NCBI GenBank assembly: GCA_934574045.1
Contig: CAKTMK010000003.1
Location: 30,957-94,956, forward strand
Reading direction: 5' to 3'
Length of the DNA stretch: 64,000 nt
Source of the DNA: an uncultured Oscillibacter sp.
GTDB taxonomy: Bacteria > Bacillota > Clostridia > Oscillospirales > Oscillospiraceae
A model generated the notes under the pieces. The model had not been told where the DNA came from, made no database searches, and saw only the letters and a list, made by a program, of their open reading frames with translations. Below are positions 24,971 to 34,075 of the stretch, piece by piece; within the stretch, counting starts at the first letter, position 1, and the number at the start of each line of letters is the position of its first letter. The position numbers and the translations under genes were made by a program.

Positions 24971-26122
24971 ATGAGATTCGGAAAGAAAGCGGCCCCGCCG
25001 CAGGCGGCGGCCGCGCCCCAGCTTCGCAGCGCGGAGCGCCATCCGTTCGGGATACTGGACGGGTACGTGCCGCTGCGGAGCATGGAGCTGAAGCTGTACC
25101 GGGCGATCCGCGAGGGCGTGCCGGTGGTGGACGCGGCGGTGTACAAGCTGATCCGGATGACCGGCGGCGTGACCGCGCGGTGCGGCTCGCCGCAGGCGGA
25201 GCGGGCGCTGAACGAGTTTTTGCGGACGGTGCCGGTGGGACGGGGCCAGCGGGGGATCAACGCCTTTCTGGAGTGCTATCTGGATTCGCTGCTGACCTGC
25301 GGCCGGGCGGTGGGCGAGATCGTACCCACGCTGGACGGGCGCGACATCGGCGCGCTGGTATGCGGGCGGGCCGAGGACGTGGAGATCCGGGAGGGGAGCG
25401 ATCCGCTGGATTTTCAGCTCTGCGGGCCGGATGAGTGCGGACGGACGCGTCCCCTGCCCCGGCAGGAGCTGCTGCTGTTCACGCCGTTCAATCCGGAGGC
25501 GGAGAACCCCTACGGCGTGTCGCTGCTGCGGTCCATGCCGTTTCTGACGGACATCCTGATGAAGATCTATCACACCGTGGGCGTGAACTGGGAGCGGTGC
25601 GGCAACGTGCGGTTCGCGGTGACGTGCAAGCCCGGAGAGGACGGGCAGGCGGCGGAGCGGAGCCGTCTGCTGGCGCAGGAGTGGTCCGCCGCCATGCAGG
25701 ACGCCAAGAGCGGGCGGGTGCGGGACTTTGTGGCGGTGGGCGACGTGGAGATCAAGGCCATCGGCGCGGACGAGCAGATCCTGGACAGCGAGGCGCCGGT
25801 GCGGCAGATTTTAGAGCAGGTGGTGGCCAAGACGGGCATCCCGCCGTTCATGCTGGGCCTTTGCTGGAACTCTACGGAGCGGATGAGCAGCCAGCAGGCG
25901 GATATGCTGACCACGGAGATCACCGCCATCCGGCGGACGCTGACGCCCGCAGTGGAGCGGGTGTGCCGGATGTGGCTGCGGATGCACGGGTACGGCTGCC
26001 GGGTGGAGACGGTCTGGGAGGACATCAACCTGCAGGACGAGGTGGAGGAGGCCCGGGCGGCGCTCTATCTCGAGCAGGCGCGGAAGCTGCGCATCGAAAA
26101 CGATGCGGCGGAAAAGCGGTAA
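24971..26122 (+). CDS. Phage portal protein
   Basis: 383 residues. Position after the large terminase and the sequence features (GVPVVDAAVYKLIRMTGGV near the start, RMSSQQADMLTTEI in the late part) fit a portal of the kind found with PBSX-like phages. The portal is the dodecameric ring through which DNA enters the head. The ATG at 24971 follows GAGGAGGG. The C-terminus is a charged helix. Confidence 0.85.
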   Translation: MRFGKKAAPPQAAAAPQLRSAERHPFGILDGYVPLRSMELKLYRAIREGVPVVDAAVYKLIRMTGGVTARCGSPQAERALNEFLRTVPVGRGQRGINAFLECYLDSLLTCGRAVGEIVPTLDGRDIGALVCGRAEDVEIREGSDPLDFQLCGPDECGRTRPLPRQELLLFTPFNPEAENPYGVSLLRSMPFLTDILMKIYHTVGVNWERCGNVRFAVTCKPGEDGQAAERSRLLAQEWSAAMQDAKSGRVRDFVAVGDVEIKAIGADEQILDSEAPVRQILEQVVAKTGIPPFMLGLCWNSTERMSSQQADMLTTEITAIRRTLTPAVERVCRMWLRMHGYGCRVETVWEDINLQDEVEEARAALYLEQARKLRIENDAAEKR

Positions 26123-26149
26123 AAATTTTTCGGAAAGGCGGGCGGAGAA

Positions 26150-27070
26150 ATGGACGTGCGCAAGGGAGCGGGCGCGGCGGAGCGGTATCAGGCCGGAGAG
26201 GACGATCTGGCCTGCATCAACCGGTTGGCGAAGCGGGAGCTGACGGCGGACGAGGTGTACACATTCGCGGTGCGGCTGTGCGACAACGAGGTGGACCGGG
26301 ACTTTGAACGGTTTGACGAGGCGGCGCTGAGCGCGCTGGGAGACCTGTTCGTGGGCAAGAGCGGCATTTTCGACCACCAGTGGTCGGCGCTGGGACAGAC
26401 GGCGCGGATCTACCGGACGGAGCTGGTGCGCCAGCCGGAGCGGCTGACCGCGGCGGGAGACGGGTACTGCTATCTCAAGGCGTGGGCCTATCTGATGCGG
26501 ACGGAAAAAAACGCGGACCTGATCGCCGAGATCGAGGGCGGCATCAAGAAGGAGGTCTCCGTCGGGTGCGCGGTGGGGCGGAGTGTGTGCTCCGTCTGCG
26601 GCGAGGAGAGCGGGACCTGCGGCCATCAGAAGGGGCAGGAGTACGGCGGGAAGCTGTGCTACGCCGAGCTGCGGGAGCCGACCGACGCCTATGAGTGGTC
26701 GTTCGTGGCGGTGCCCGCCCAGAGAGAGGCGGGCGTGATGAAGCGGTTCGACCCGGCGGGGGAGGACGCGCTGGAACAGTACGTCAAACGGAGCAAGAAG
26801 TTCCAAAAGACGTGGGACATTCTGCAAAAGCAGGCGGAGCTGGGGAGGAGCTATCTGAAGGGGCTGCGCCGGGAGGTGGTGCGGCTGGCGCTGGTGAGCG
26901 ACGAGACGCTGGACGGCGAGGTGTTTGAGGGCATCGCCGCGAAGCTGGACGAGCCGGAGCTGCTGGAGCTGAAGAAGGTCTATGAGGCAAGGTCGCGGAA
27001 GCTGTTTCCCAGTCAGCTTCGGGCGGGGACCGAGCGGAAGGAGACGGACGGGGATATGTTCCGGGTGTGA
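26150..27070 (+). CDS. Prohead protease-like / head maturation protein
   Basis: 306 residues. The N-terminal 190 residues look like a phage maturation protease: KSGIFDHQWS with a possible catalytic His, KKEVSVGCAVGRS with a possible Ser, and YEWSFVAVPAQ. An unusual pair of cysteine motifs (CSVCG and GTCGHQKG) may bind zinc. The C-terminal 100 residues are charged and helical and may serve as an internal scaffold, since no separate scaffold gene exists. The ATG at 26150 follows AAAGGCGGGCGGAG. Confidence 0.65.
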   Translation: MDVRKGAGAAERYQAGEDDLACINRLAKRELTADEVYTFAVRLCDNEVDRDFERFDEAALSALGDLFVGKSGIFDHQWSALGQTARIYRTELVRQPERLTAAGDGYCYLKAWAYLMRTEKNADLIAEIEGGIKKEVSVGCAVGRSVCSVCGEESGTCGHQKGQEYGGKLCYAELREPTDAYEWSFVAVPAQREAGVMKRFDPAGEDALEQYVKRSKKFQKTWDILQKQAELGRSYLKGLRREVVRLALVSDETLDGEVFEGIAAKLDEPELLELKKVYEARSRKLFPSQLRAGTERKETDGDMFRV

Positions 27071-27129
27071 CCCACCCGCGGCATAGACGGCGCGCCAGCG
27101 CCGGAAAATCAGACTGAAGGAGGAGCAGG

Positions 27130-27477
27130 ATGAAGATTGCATTTGAGGGCATCGGTCAGTGGGCGGCCACGTTTGCCTGCGCGGACGTGCAGGAGGGCGG
27201 CATGGTGAAGATCAGCGGAAACGGGAGCGTCGGCCCCTGCAAAACGGGGGAGGAGCCGTGCGGTCAGGCGGTGTCGGTGAGCAGGGACGGCGGAGCCTGC
27301 ACCGTGCAGCTGGGCGGCTTTGTCACCGCGAATTACACCGGCGAGAGCGCGCCCGCGGCGGGCTGGTGCGCCATGTCCGCCGACGGCAGCGGCGGCATGA
27401 AGGCGGACGAGAAGGGCCGCAGCTATCTGGTGGCCGAGGTGGACGAGGCCGCAAAGACTGTTACGTTCGTACTGTAA
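27130..27477 (+). CDS. Probable head decoration or head-fibre protein
   Basis: 115 residues, beta-rich and glycine-rich, between the protease-like gene and the capsid gene. Size and place fit a small capsid decoration protein. The sequence (GQAVSVSRDGGACTVQLGGF) has the look of such proteins with alternating short strands. The ATG at 27130 follows AAGGAGGAG. No catalytic motif is seen. Confidence 0.65.
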   Translation: MKIAFEGIGQWAATFACADVQEGGMVKISGNGSVGPCKTGEEPCGQAVSVSRDGGACTVQLGGFVTANYTGESAPAAGWCAMSADGSGGMKADEKGRSYLVAEVDEAAKTVTFVL

Positions 27478-27490
27478 GGAGGAGAAGAAC

Positions 27491-28522
27491 ATGGCTTATC
27501 ATTACGAGAACATCAAGCTGGAGAAGGGGATGTACGGCCAGTCCGGCCGCAGCTTTTCTCAGGTGCTGGAGGAGCTGGACCCCAGCGAGAACTACCGCGG
27601 CACGCCCGCGGAGGGTCTGGACGCCTTCCAGCGCCAGCTCAAGCGCTTTGACATCAAGGTGAAGGGCGCGGGCAGCGACATGGTGGAGAAGTTCTTCAAG
27701 ACCAGCGACTCCGCCGTGCTGTTCCCGGAGTTCGTCTCCCGCGTGGTGCGTCAGGGCATGGAGGAGGAGAGCATCCTGCCCGCCATTACCGCCACGGTGA
27801 CCAACTTCGAGGGGATGGATTACCGCTCGGTGGCGTCCGTCCCCACGGAGAAGGAAAAGGAGCTCAAGCGCGTGGAGGAGGGCGCGGCCATCCCGGCCAC
27901 CACCATCCGCACGCAGGAGAATCTGGTGCGCCTGCACAAGCGGGGCAGAATGCTGGTGGCCTCCTATGAAGCCATCCGGTTCCAGCGGCTGGACCTGTTC
28001 TCCGTGACGCTGCGCCAGATCGGCGCGTACATCGGCAGAATGCATTTGCAGGACGCCATCAAGGTCCTGTGCGACGGCGACGGCAACAACAACGCCGCAA
28101 AGGTCTTTACCGTGGGCACCGCGCCCATCTCCGGCACGAAGGGGACGCTGAGCTACGACGCGCTGCTGGACTTCTGGAGCCAGTTCGACCCCTACACCAT
28201 GAACACGATGCTGGTGGGCGGAGACGTGATGCTCAAGCTGCTCAAGCTCAGCGAGTTCCAGAATCCGCTGACGGGCCTGAACTTCCAGGGGACCGGCACG
28301 CTGACCACGCCGCTGGGCGCGAAGCTGCTGCGCACCTCCGCCATGCCCGCCGGGAAGCTGATCGGCCTGGACAGGGGCTACGCGCTGGAGCAGGTGTGCG
28401 CCGGAGGCGTGACGGTGGAGTATGACAAGCTGATCGACCGCCAGCTTGAGCGGGCGGCCATCACGTCCATCTCCGGCTTCGCCAAGCTGTTTACCGACGC
28501 CAGCCGGGTGCTGACGGTCTGA
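27491..28522 (+). CDS. Phage major capsid protein
   Basis: 343 residues. Its size, its place after the protease and small head protein, and its sequence pattern (SDSAVLFPEFVSRVVRQGME, YEAIRFQRLDLFSVTLRQIG, NTMLVGGDVMLKLL) fit an HK97-fold capsid protein. It would form the head shell. The ATG at 27491 follows AAGGAGGAG, the strongest site in the cluster, as expected for the most abundant product. Confidence 0.85.
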   Translation: MAYHYENIKLEKGMYGQSGRSFSQVLEELDPSENYRGTPAEGLDAFQRQLKRFDIKVKGAGSDMVEKFFKTSDSAVLFPEFVSRVVRQGMEEESILPAITATVTNFEGMDYRSVASVPTEKEKELKRVEEGAAIPATTIRTQENLVRLHKRGRMLVASYEAIRFQRLDLFSVTLRQIGAYIGRMHLQDAIKVLCDGDGNNNAAKVFTVGTAPISGTKGTLSYDALLDFWSQFDPYTMNTMLVGGDVMLKLLKLSEFQNPLTGLNFQGTGTLTTPLGAKLLRTSAMPAGKLIGLDRGYALEQVCAGGVTVEYDKLIDRQLERAAITSISGFAKLFTDASRVLTV

Positions 28523-28545
28523 GCTGCGGAGAGAGGAGCGGCGAG

Positions 28546-28896
28546 ATGCACGAGGAGATCCTGACGCTGGCGGAGACCCTTTCCGGCGCGTCGGAGGATG
28601 AGACGCAGACGCTGGCCCTCTTCTGCACGGCGGCGGAGGCACTGTGGAGACGCAGACTGCGCGGCGGCGTGACGCCGGAGGAATGCCGGGAGGCGTTCCT
28701 CTGCGCCGCCGCGCTGGAGGCCGCGGCGGCAATGGCCCAGAGCCGGGGCGGCGCGGTGCGCTTTACGGCGGGGGACGTATCCGTGGCGGAGACGGACGGC
28801 GGACAGACGGCGGCGGCCCTGCGCCGGGAGGCGGAGCGGCTGATGGAGCCGTATGCGGCGGGAGACGGCTTCGCTGTGCTGGGGGTGCGGGGATGA
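28546..28896 (+). CDS. Phage head-tail connector (Gp6-like adaptor)
   Basis: 116 residues, alpha-helical and alanine-rich. Position directly after the capsid gene and the helical pattern with SEDETQTLALFCTAAEALW fit the adaptor proteins that bind the portal (HK97 gp6 or SPP1 gp15 type). The ATG at 28546 follows GAGAGGAG; the TGA stop overlaps the next ATG. Confidence 0.75.
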   Translation: MHEEILTLAETLSGASEDETQTLALFCTAAEALWRRRLRGGVTPEECREAFLCAAALEAAAAMAQSRGGAVRFTAGDVSVAETDGGQTAAALRREAERLMEPYAAGDGFAVLGVRG

Positions 28897-29201
28897 CGGA
28901 GACGTTTGCGCGCATCCTGCGGCGGTATGGACAGAGCGTTACGGTGAATGGCGGCCAGACGCGGGCGTTCGTTCAGCCGGGACGGGAGCGGGCCAAGGCC
29001 GCGCCCTTTGCCGTGACGCCGCTGGGCGCGGTGGACGACCGGCTGTGGAGCTATCTGGGCGGAACGGAGCTGAAGCCGGGAGACCGGGTGGAGACGGCGG
29101 ACGGCGCGTTCACGGCCCGGAGCTGCCAGCCGGTGCGGCTGGGGAACGAGACGGTCTACTGGTGGGCGGCGCTGGCGGCGCAGAGGGAGACGGCGGAATG
29201 A
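28893..29201 (+). CDS. Phage head closure / stopper protein
   Basis: 102 residues, mostly beta. Such a small beta-barrel protein at this place usually closes the head after packaging (SPP1 gp16 type). The pattern GTELKPGDRVETADGAFTAR is typical of the family. The ATGA overlap with both neighbours indicates coupled translation. Confidence 0.72.
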   Translation: MTETFARILRRYGQSVTVNGGQTRAFVQPGRERAKAAPFAVTPLGAVDDRLWSYLGGTELKPGDRVETADGAFTARSCQPVRLGNETVYWWAALAAQRETAE

Positions 29202-29689
29202 ACGGACTGAATCAGGTGCGGGACGCGGTGCTGGAGGCGCTGCGGCGGGCAGGCGTGGCGGCGGTCCCTGCCTTTGAGGGCGCGGCGAAGCGGTATCCCG
29301 GCGCGGTGGCGGCGGTGGACGTGGCCGCGGGGGCCGGAAGGGCCGCGGGGCTGGGCGGCTATCTGGGACGGCGCGGCGACGCGGAGCAGGGACTGGACCG
29401 CGAGGTATACGGAATGCAGCTGGAGACGGAGATCACGCTGAGCGTGCGCGCGGAGCGGGCGGCGGAGTGCGAGACGGCCATGGAGACGGCGGCGCAGACG
29501 CTGCTGCGGGGGCTGCCGTCCGGGCTGCGGCTGGAAAAGATGAGCTGGAGCGGCATCGCGTGGGACCGGACCACCGGCATGTTCGTCCGGGAGGGAAAGG
29601 CGGCGTGCAGGGCCGTTTTTCTGGCAGAGGACGACGGCGGAGAGGGCCAGCTGCTGGACTTTATTCTGAAAGGGACGATGAGACGATGA
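29198..29689 (+). CDS. Phage tail completion / terminator protein
   Basis: 163 residues, alpha/beta. The N-terminus (MNGLNQVRDAVLEALRRAG) and place between the stopper and sheath genes fit the tail terminator that joins tail to head. The ATG at 29198 overlaps the preceding stop by 4 bases, and its stop overlaps the sheath start. Confidence 0.7.
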   Translation: MNGLNQVRDAVLEALRRAGVAAVPAFEGAAKRYPGAVAAVDVAAGAGRAAGLGGYLGRRGDAEQGLDREVYGMQLETEITLSVRAERAAECETAMETAAQTLLRGLPSGLRLEKMSWSGIAWDRTTGMFVREGKAACRAVFLAEDDGGEGQLLDFILKGTMRR

Positions 29690-30744
29690 GTATGACGAAG
29701 CATGAGCGGCCGGGAGTGTACTCCTCCTACGACGCGTCCAGTGTGTCGGCGGCCGGGGTCGGAACGAAGACCGTGGGCGTGGCGGCGAAGGCCGTCAAGG
29801 GCACGGTGGGCCAGCCGGTGACGCTGACGGGATACACCGAGGGCGTGAACGCCTTCGGCGAGGAGACGGACGGCGCGGGCATGAGCGCGCTGGTGCGGCT
29901 GCTGTTCGCCAACGGCGCGTCCAAGGTGCAGGCGGTGCGCGTGGCGGACGCGGGCGAGACGGCGGACTATGAGGCGGCGTTCGCCGCGCTGGGCGCGCTG
30001 GAGGACGTGAAGATCATGGTGTGCGACAGCGTGGAGCTGGCCGTGCAGCAGGCGCTGCGGCAGGCGGTGGAGAGCGCGTCAGCCGCCCGCAGAGAGCGCA
30101 TCGCCATTGTGGGCGGGAGCGGCACGGCGGCGGAGCTGGTCGCCCTGGCGGCGGAGCTGAACAGCGAGCGCGTGGTGCTGGCCGGGCCGGAGGGGAGCGT
30201 GGGGAGCGTCTGCTCCGGCGCGCTGACCGCCGCGGCGCTGGCTGGCGCGGCGGCCTGCGGCTCCGACCCGGCGGCTCCGCTCAACGGAGCGGCGCTTCAC
30301 GGGCTGAGCGGCCTGAGCGCCGCATACACCGACAACGAGGTGGACACGCTGGTGCGGGGCGGCGTGACGCCGCTGGAGAGCATGGCGGGCGAGATCTCGC
30401 CGGTGCGCTGCGTGACCACCCGGACCACCACCGGCGGCGCGGCGGACGCGACCTGGCGGGAGCTGACCACGGTGCAGGTGGTGGACGACGTGATCCCGGC
30501 GGTGCGCACGGCGCTGCGCAGCAAGTTCGCCCGGGCCAAGAACACGGCCCAGACGCGGGGCGCGGTCCGCTCGCAGGTGATCGTGGAGCTGGAGAAAAAG
30601 CTGGCGGCGGAGATCATCGACAGCTACGGCGAGGTGACGGTGCGCCCGTCGGAGGACGATCCCGCCGTGTGTACGGTGGAGTTCAGCTTCGCGGTGGCCC
30701 ACGGGCTGAACCAGATCTATCTGACGGCGCACATCGCCATCTGA
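29686..30744 (+). CDS. Contractile phage tail sheath protein (XkdK-like)
   Basis: 352 residues. The N-terminus (KHERPGVYSSYDASS) is typical of sheath proteins (RPGVY motif), and the end AVAHGLNQIYLTAHIAI matches the conserved C-terminal strand. It forms the contractile sheath, so the particle is myovirus-like. The ATG at 29686 overlaps the previous stop. The protein is shorter than the XkdK of PBSX (about 460), mainly in the variable middle domain. Confidence 0.9.
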   Translation: MSMTKHERPGVYSSYDASSVSAAGVGTKTVGVAAKAVKGTVGQPVTLTGYTEGVNAFGEETDGAGMSALVRLLFANGASKVQAVRVADAGETADYEAAFAALGALEDVKIMVCDSVELAVQQALRQAVESASAARRERIAIVGGSGTAAELVALAAELNSERVVLAGPEGSVGSVCSGALTAAALAGAAACGSDPAAPLNGAALHGLSGLSAAYTDNEVDTLVRGGVTPLESMAGEISPVRCVTTRTTTGGAADATWRELTTVQVVDDVIPAVRTALRSKFARAKNTAQTRGAVRSQVIVELEKKLAAEIIDSYGEVTVRPSEDDPAVCTVEFSFAVAHGLNQIYLTAHIAI

Positions 30745-30750
30745 CAGACA

Positions 30751-30784
30751 GCCGCCGCGCCGGAAGGACCTCCGGCGCGGCGGC
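30751..30784 (+). repeat. Inverted repeat between sheath and tube genes
   Basis: Perfect 13-bp GC arms (30751-30763 and 30772-30784) with an 8-base loop and no U-tract. It may be an RNA stabiliser or attenuator setting the sheath to tube ratio. Confidence 0.6.
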
Positions 30785-30811
30785 GGAAACGGACGGAAAG
30801 GAAGGCAGGCT

Positions 30812-31201
30812 ATGGAGGTAACGGGATTTCCCACCAGCGCGGACATCTATCTGGAGCTGAACGGGAAGAAGGTGGCCGTGGTGCAGAGCTACACGGCCAA
30901 GGCCAGCAAGACCAGCCGGAGCGTGGAGGCGTTCGGTGAGAAGGAGCCGGTGGCGACCATCGCGGGGCAGAGCCGGTATACGCTGGAGCTGACGCGGCTG
31001 TACGCCACGGACGACGCGGTGTCCGACGGGATCAACTTCTACGATTTGAGTGATTTTTCGCTGGTGATCTGCAAGCCGGACCGGAAGATCATCTATTCCG
31101 GCTGCCAGTGGAGCGGCATCTCTGAGCAGGGCGAGCTGGACGCCATGGTGGCGGAGAAGATCACCGTGACGGCGGCGCGGCGCATCGAGACGAAGGCATG
31201 A
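30812..31201 (+). CDS. Phage tail tube protein (XkdM-like)
   Basis: 129 residues, beta-rich. The start EVTGFPTSADIYLELNGKKV and ending KITVTAARRIETKA fit XkdM-type tube proteins, and it follows the sheath as in PBSX. It polymerises into the inner tube. The ATG at 30812 follows AAAGGAAGG. Confidence 0.87.
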   Translation: MEVTGFPTSADIYLELNGKKVAVVQSYTAKASKTSRSVEAFGEKEPVATIAGQSRYTLELTRLYATDDAVSDGINFYDLSDFSLVICKPDRKIIYSGCQWSGISEQGELDAMVAEKITVTAARRIETKA

Positions 31202-31512
31202 GGACACAACCGGACACGCTGCGCCCGCCCAAGGCGGGAGAGCTGCTGCGCATCTGGCGGGAGGTGGCCGCGCAGGAGGAGAACGAGACGGTGCGGGGCC
31301 TTTTGTGCAACGCGCGGGTGCTGGCGCTGAGCTGCTTCCGGGACGGAGAGCGGATGTTTGACGGGCCGGAGGCGGTGCTGGAGGACATGACGGCGGGGGA
31401 GATGGAGACGCTGCTGCGAAGGCTGGCCCGCGGGGCGGTCTCCGCCCCCGCCGGGGTGAATCCGGCCTTTGACGCGGAGCGCTTTCAGGCGATGCGGGAG
31501 AGACGGAAATGA
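31198..31512 (+). CDS. Phage tail assembly chaperone-like protein (XkdN position)
   Basis: 104 residues, helical and acidic. It follows the tube gene, where XkdN and other assembly chaperones lie. In other phages the chaperone guides the tape measure; here no long tape measure follows. Start and stop overlap the neighbours by 4 bases. No evident frameshift slippery site was seen at its end. Confidence 0.65.
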   Translation: MRTQPDTLRPPKAGELLRIWREVAAQEENETVRGLLCNARVLALSCFRDGERMFDGPEAVLEDMTAGEMETLLRRLARGAVSAPAGVNPAFDAERFQAMRERRK

Positions 31513-32108
31513 ATTACATCGAGGAGCTGCTCCGGCGGCAGGCGGCAGCGTTCGCCGCGCTGCTGCGGGGCGGGGAGGAAACGGAACCGGCGCGGGAGCG
31601 GACGGACGGCGCGGGCAGCCGGAGCGAGGAGAGGAGCTTTTCCGCCGGAACGGGCATGACGGAGTGGAACCGGCGGCTGGCGGAGCGGAGCGCGCGGGCT
31701 TATAGCGAGACGGAGTTGACGACTGGGATGCCGCAGGTGGCCGAAACGGCGGGGACGCAGGCGATGCTTCGGAGACGGGCGGCGGACGGCGCGGCGCGCC
31801 GGGAGCCGACGGCGGAGGCTCTGGAGAGCGTTCTGACCGGCGCGGAAGCGGATGAAGTAGACGGCGGGGAGAGGACCGGCGGCGGGCTGGGGATGCTCGC
31901 CGGGGCTGGGCGGACACAGCGGAAAGGCGGCAACGCTCCCATCCGCGCCGGGGCGGCTCCGGGAGACGGCGGGACGGAGGCTGCGGCTGCGGCCGGGGCC
32001 GGCTGGGGACGCTCTGCCCGCGCGGCGAGGGACGCTTCCGCGGAGGAGCTATCCCGCGAGTTCGAGCGGGACGCGCGGCGGTATGACGGCGGGTATCCGC
32101 TGTACTGA
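31509..32108 (+). CDS. Unknown protein in the tape-measure position
   Basis: 199 residues, not recognised. It lies exactly where the long tape measure (XkdO, over 1000 residues in PBSX) should be, but is far shorter and has no hydrophobic helix. It is rich in Ala, Gly, Arg and Glu; only the ends look ordered (MNYIEELLRRQAAAFAALLR and a terminal ELSREFERDARRYDGG). The low-complexity middle looks disordered. It could be a minimal tape measure for a very short tail, a relic, or something else. Confidence 0.7.
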   Translation: MNYIEELLRRQAAAFAALLRGGEETEPARERTDGAGSRSEERSFSAGTGMTEWNRRLAERSARAYSETELTTGMPQVAETAGTQAMLRRRAADGAARREPTAEALESVLTGAEADEVDGGERTGGGLGMLAGAGRTQRKGGNAPIRAGAAPGDGGTEAAAAAGAGWGRSARAARDASAEELSREFERDARRYDGGYPLY

Positions 32109-32128
32109 GAAAGGCGGGGTGAGGCGGC

Positions 32129-32698
32129 GTGGTGCTGGCGCCGATGCAGTTCAAAAATTATATCTGGCCCCACAATCCGGAGACCTATTCCGTGACGTGG
32201 CGCAGGCGGGTGGCGGTGCAGGAGGCGCCGTTCGGCGGCGCGTGCGCGCAGGAGCTGGGACAGGCGTACCGGGTGATGCGGGGCGAGGGGACGTTTGCCG
32301 GGGCGGACGCCTATCGGGAGTTTGAGAAGCTGGCGGCGGTATTCGAGGAGGAGGGGCCGGGGCTGCTGACCCATCCGGTGTGGCGGACGGCGCGGGCCTA
32401 TTTCGTGTCTCTGCGGCTGACGGAGGAGCCGACGCCGGACTATGTGCGCTACGCCTTTGAGTTCTGGGAGGACAGCGGACACGGCGGCGGACTGACGGCG
32501 GTGGCCGGGACCGCGCAGACGGCGCAGGCGGAGACAGCGAGCGGGGAGAGCACGGTATATCACACCGTCCGCCGGGGCGACACGCTGTGGGGCATCGCAA
32601 AGCGGTACGGCGTGACGCTGCGCAGCCTGATTGCGGCCAATCCGCAGATCAAGAACCCCAATCTCATCTATCCGGGAGAGCAGGTGCGGGTGAAATGA
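32129..32698 (+). CDS. LysM tail protein (XkdP-like)
   Basis: 189 residues. The N-terminal half (NYIWPHNPETYSVTW) is the XkdP-type domain and the C-terminus is a LysM domain (HTVRRGDTLWGIAKRYGV). In PBSX-like phages it sits at the tail tip or baseplate hub and may bind peptidoglycan. The start is GTG at 32129 after a GGGGTGAGG-type site. Its stop overlaps the next ATG. Confidence 0.85.
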   Translation: MVLAPMQFKNYIWPHNPETYSVTWRRRVAVQEAPFGGACAQELGQAYRVMRGEGTFAGADAYREFEKLAAVFEEEGPGLLTHPVWRTARAYFVSLRLTEEPTPDYVRYAFEFWEDSGHGGGLTAVAGTAQTAQAETASGESTVYHTVRRGDTLWGIAKRYGVTLRSLIAANPQIKNPNLIYPGEQVRVK

Positions 32699-33639
32699 TA
32701 AGAGGACGGATCACGACCTGCGACCACAAGATCTTCGAGCTGCCGGAGCTGCTGAGCTGGGACGTGCGCTATACGGGGAGCGTGCCCTGCGACAGCTATC
32801 AGGTGACGTTTTCCTACACGGCGGAGCTGGAGCCGGTGCTGCGGCGGGCGGCGGGCTTCACGCTGATGGACGGGGAAAACGTGCTGCTGCGCGGCATCGT
32901 GGACGAGTATGAGATCCGGCAGACGGAGGACGGACTGAGCGGGCTGCTGGCGGGGCGGGGCTACGCGGCGCGGCTGCTGGACAACGAGTCCCGGGCGGCC
33001 ACCTATCAGGGCGCGGCGCTGCGGGACATCGTGCGCAGCCATGTGACGCCCTACGGCATCCCCTGCGACAGGACGGCGGACATCAGCAGCGGCGCAGAGC
33101 TGTACACCGTGGCGGCGGGGAGCAGCCAATGGAAGGCGCTGGAGGGCTTTTGCAGGGCATACGGGAACTTTTCACCCACGTTCGACCGGTACGGGCGGCT
33201 GTGGGCCGCGCCGGAGAAGATCGGAAAGACGTTCGTCCTTTCGGATTCCAACTCCATTTTGTCCCTCGTAAAACGGGAGAACCACTACGGAGTGCTGTCC
33301 GAAGTTCTGGTGATCGACAAGACGCGCAACCAGATGCACCGGGCCTGCGATCAGGACTGGATCGACCGGGGCGGCCAGTGCAGACGGGTGCTCTACACCC
33401 CGGGACAGAGCACGTGGGCGAAGATGCGGTACACGGGCGCGTATCAGCTTGCCCAGTCCCGGGCGGAGGAGGAGACCGTGGAGGCGGCGCTGGCGGGCGG
33501 CTTTCTGGCGTTTCCCGGCGACCGGGTGGAGCTGAAGCTGGAACGGACCGGCCTGCGGGGAACGTACCGCGTGGCGCAGGCGCGAACCAGAGCCGGAGCG
33601 GACGGGCAGACGACGGTGCTGACGCTGCGCCCGGTTTGA
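32695..33639 (+). CDS. Baseplate hub protein (XkdQ/gpD-like)
   Basis: 314 residues. The start RITTCDHKIFELPELLSWDV and the region DSNSILSLVKRENHYGVLSEV are typical of XkdQ-type hub proteins, which are structurally related to phage T4 gp27. It forms the ring joining the tube to the baseplate. The ATG at 32695 overlaps the stop of the LysM gene. Confidence 0.85.
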   Translation: MIRGRITTCDHKIFELPELLSWDVRYTGSVPCDSYQVTFSYTAELEPVLRRAAGFTLMDGENVLLRGIVDEYEIRQTEDGLSGLLAGRGYAARLLDNESRAATYQGAALRDIVRSHVTPYGIPCDRTADISSGAELYTVAAGSSQWKALEGFCRAYGNFSPTFDRYGRLWAAPEKIGKTFVLSDSNSILSLVKRENHYGVLSEVLVIDKTRNQMHRACDQDWIDRGGQCRRVLYTPGQSTWAKMRYTGAYQLAQSRAEEETVEAALAGGFLAFPGDRVELKLERTGLRGTYRVAQARTRAGADGQTTVLTLRPV

Positions 33640-33653
33640 GGAGGAATGAAACG

Positions 33654-34064
33654 ATGTGGCTATCCAGACAGATGCGGCCCGGGGCGGCGGTTCCGGGGGC
33701 GGAGCTGGGCGTGACCTCCATCTCCGGCGGACAGGCCGGAGTGGTCACCCGGGGCGAGGCGCGGAAGCTGCCGGTCTACGGTCCGGGAGGGTACGTCTGG
33801 CAGCCCGCCTCAGGCGGGTCGGTGCTGGTCATCAAGGGAGGCACGGGCGGAGAGGAGACCTGCGTGGCGGGGGCGAAGCAGGCGGCGGCGCCGGAGGGCT
33901 TCGCTCCCGGTGAGGTGTTCATCCACGCCGGAGGCGGCAGCGTGTATCTGAAAAACGACGGGACGGTGGAGGTGCGCGGCGGGCGCGTGAAGCTGACGGG
34001 ACGGGTGGACATCGAAGGCGAGCTGTATATCAACGGCGCGCCGTACAGCCCCTGCCGCTGCTGA
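33654..34064 (+). CDS. Short baseplate spike-like protein (XkdR or gpV position)
   Basis: 136 residues, start ATG 33654 after GAGGAGG. It has an N-terminal barrel-like region and a C-terminus of short repeated strands (GSVYLKNDGTVEVRGGRVKL) ending with CRC, as in central spike proteins of contractile tails. It lies between the hub protein and the gp25-like gene. It would pierce the target envelope or complete the hub. Confidence 0.7.
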   Translation: MWLSRQMRPGAAVPGAELGVTSISGGQAGVVTRGEARKLPVYGPGGYVWQPASGGSVLVIKGGTGGEETCVAGAKQAAAPEGFAPGEVFIHAGGGSVYLKNDGTVEVRGGRVKLTGRVDIEGELYINGAPYSPCRC

Positions 34065-34075
34065 GGAGGAGACGG

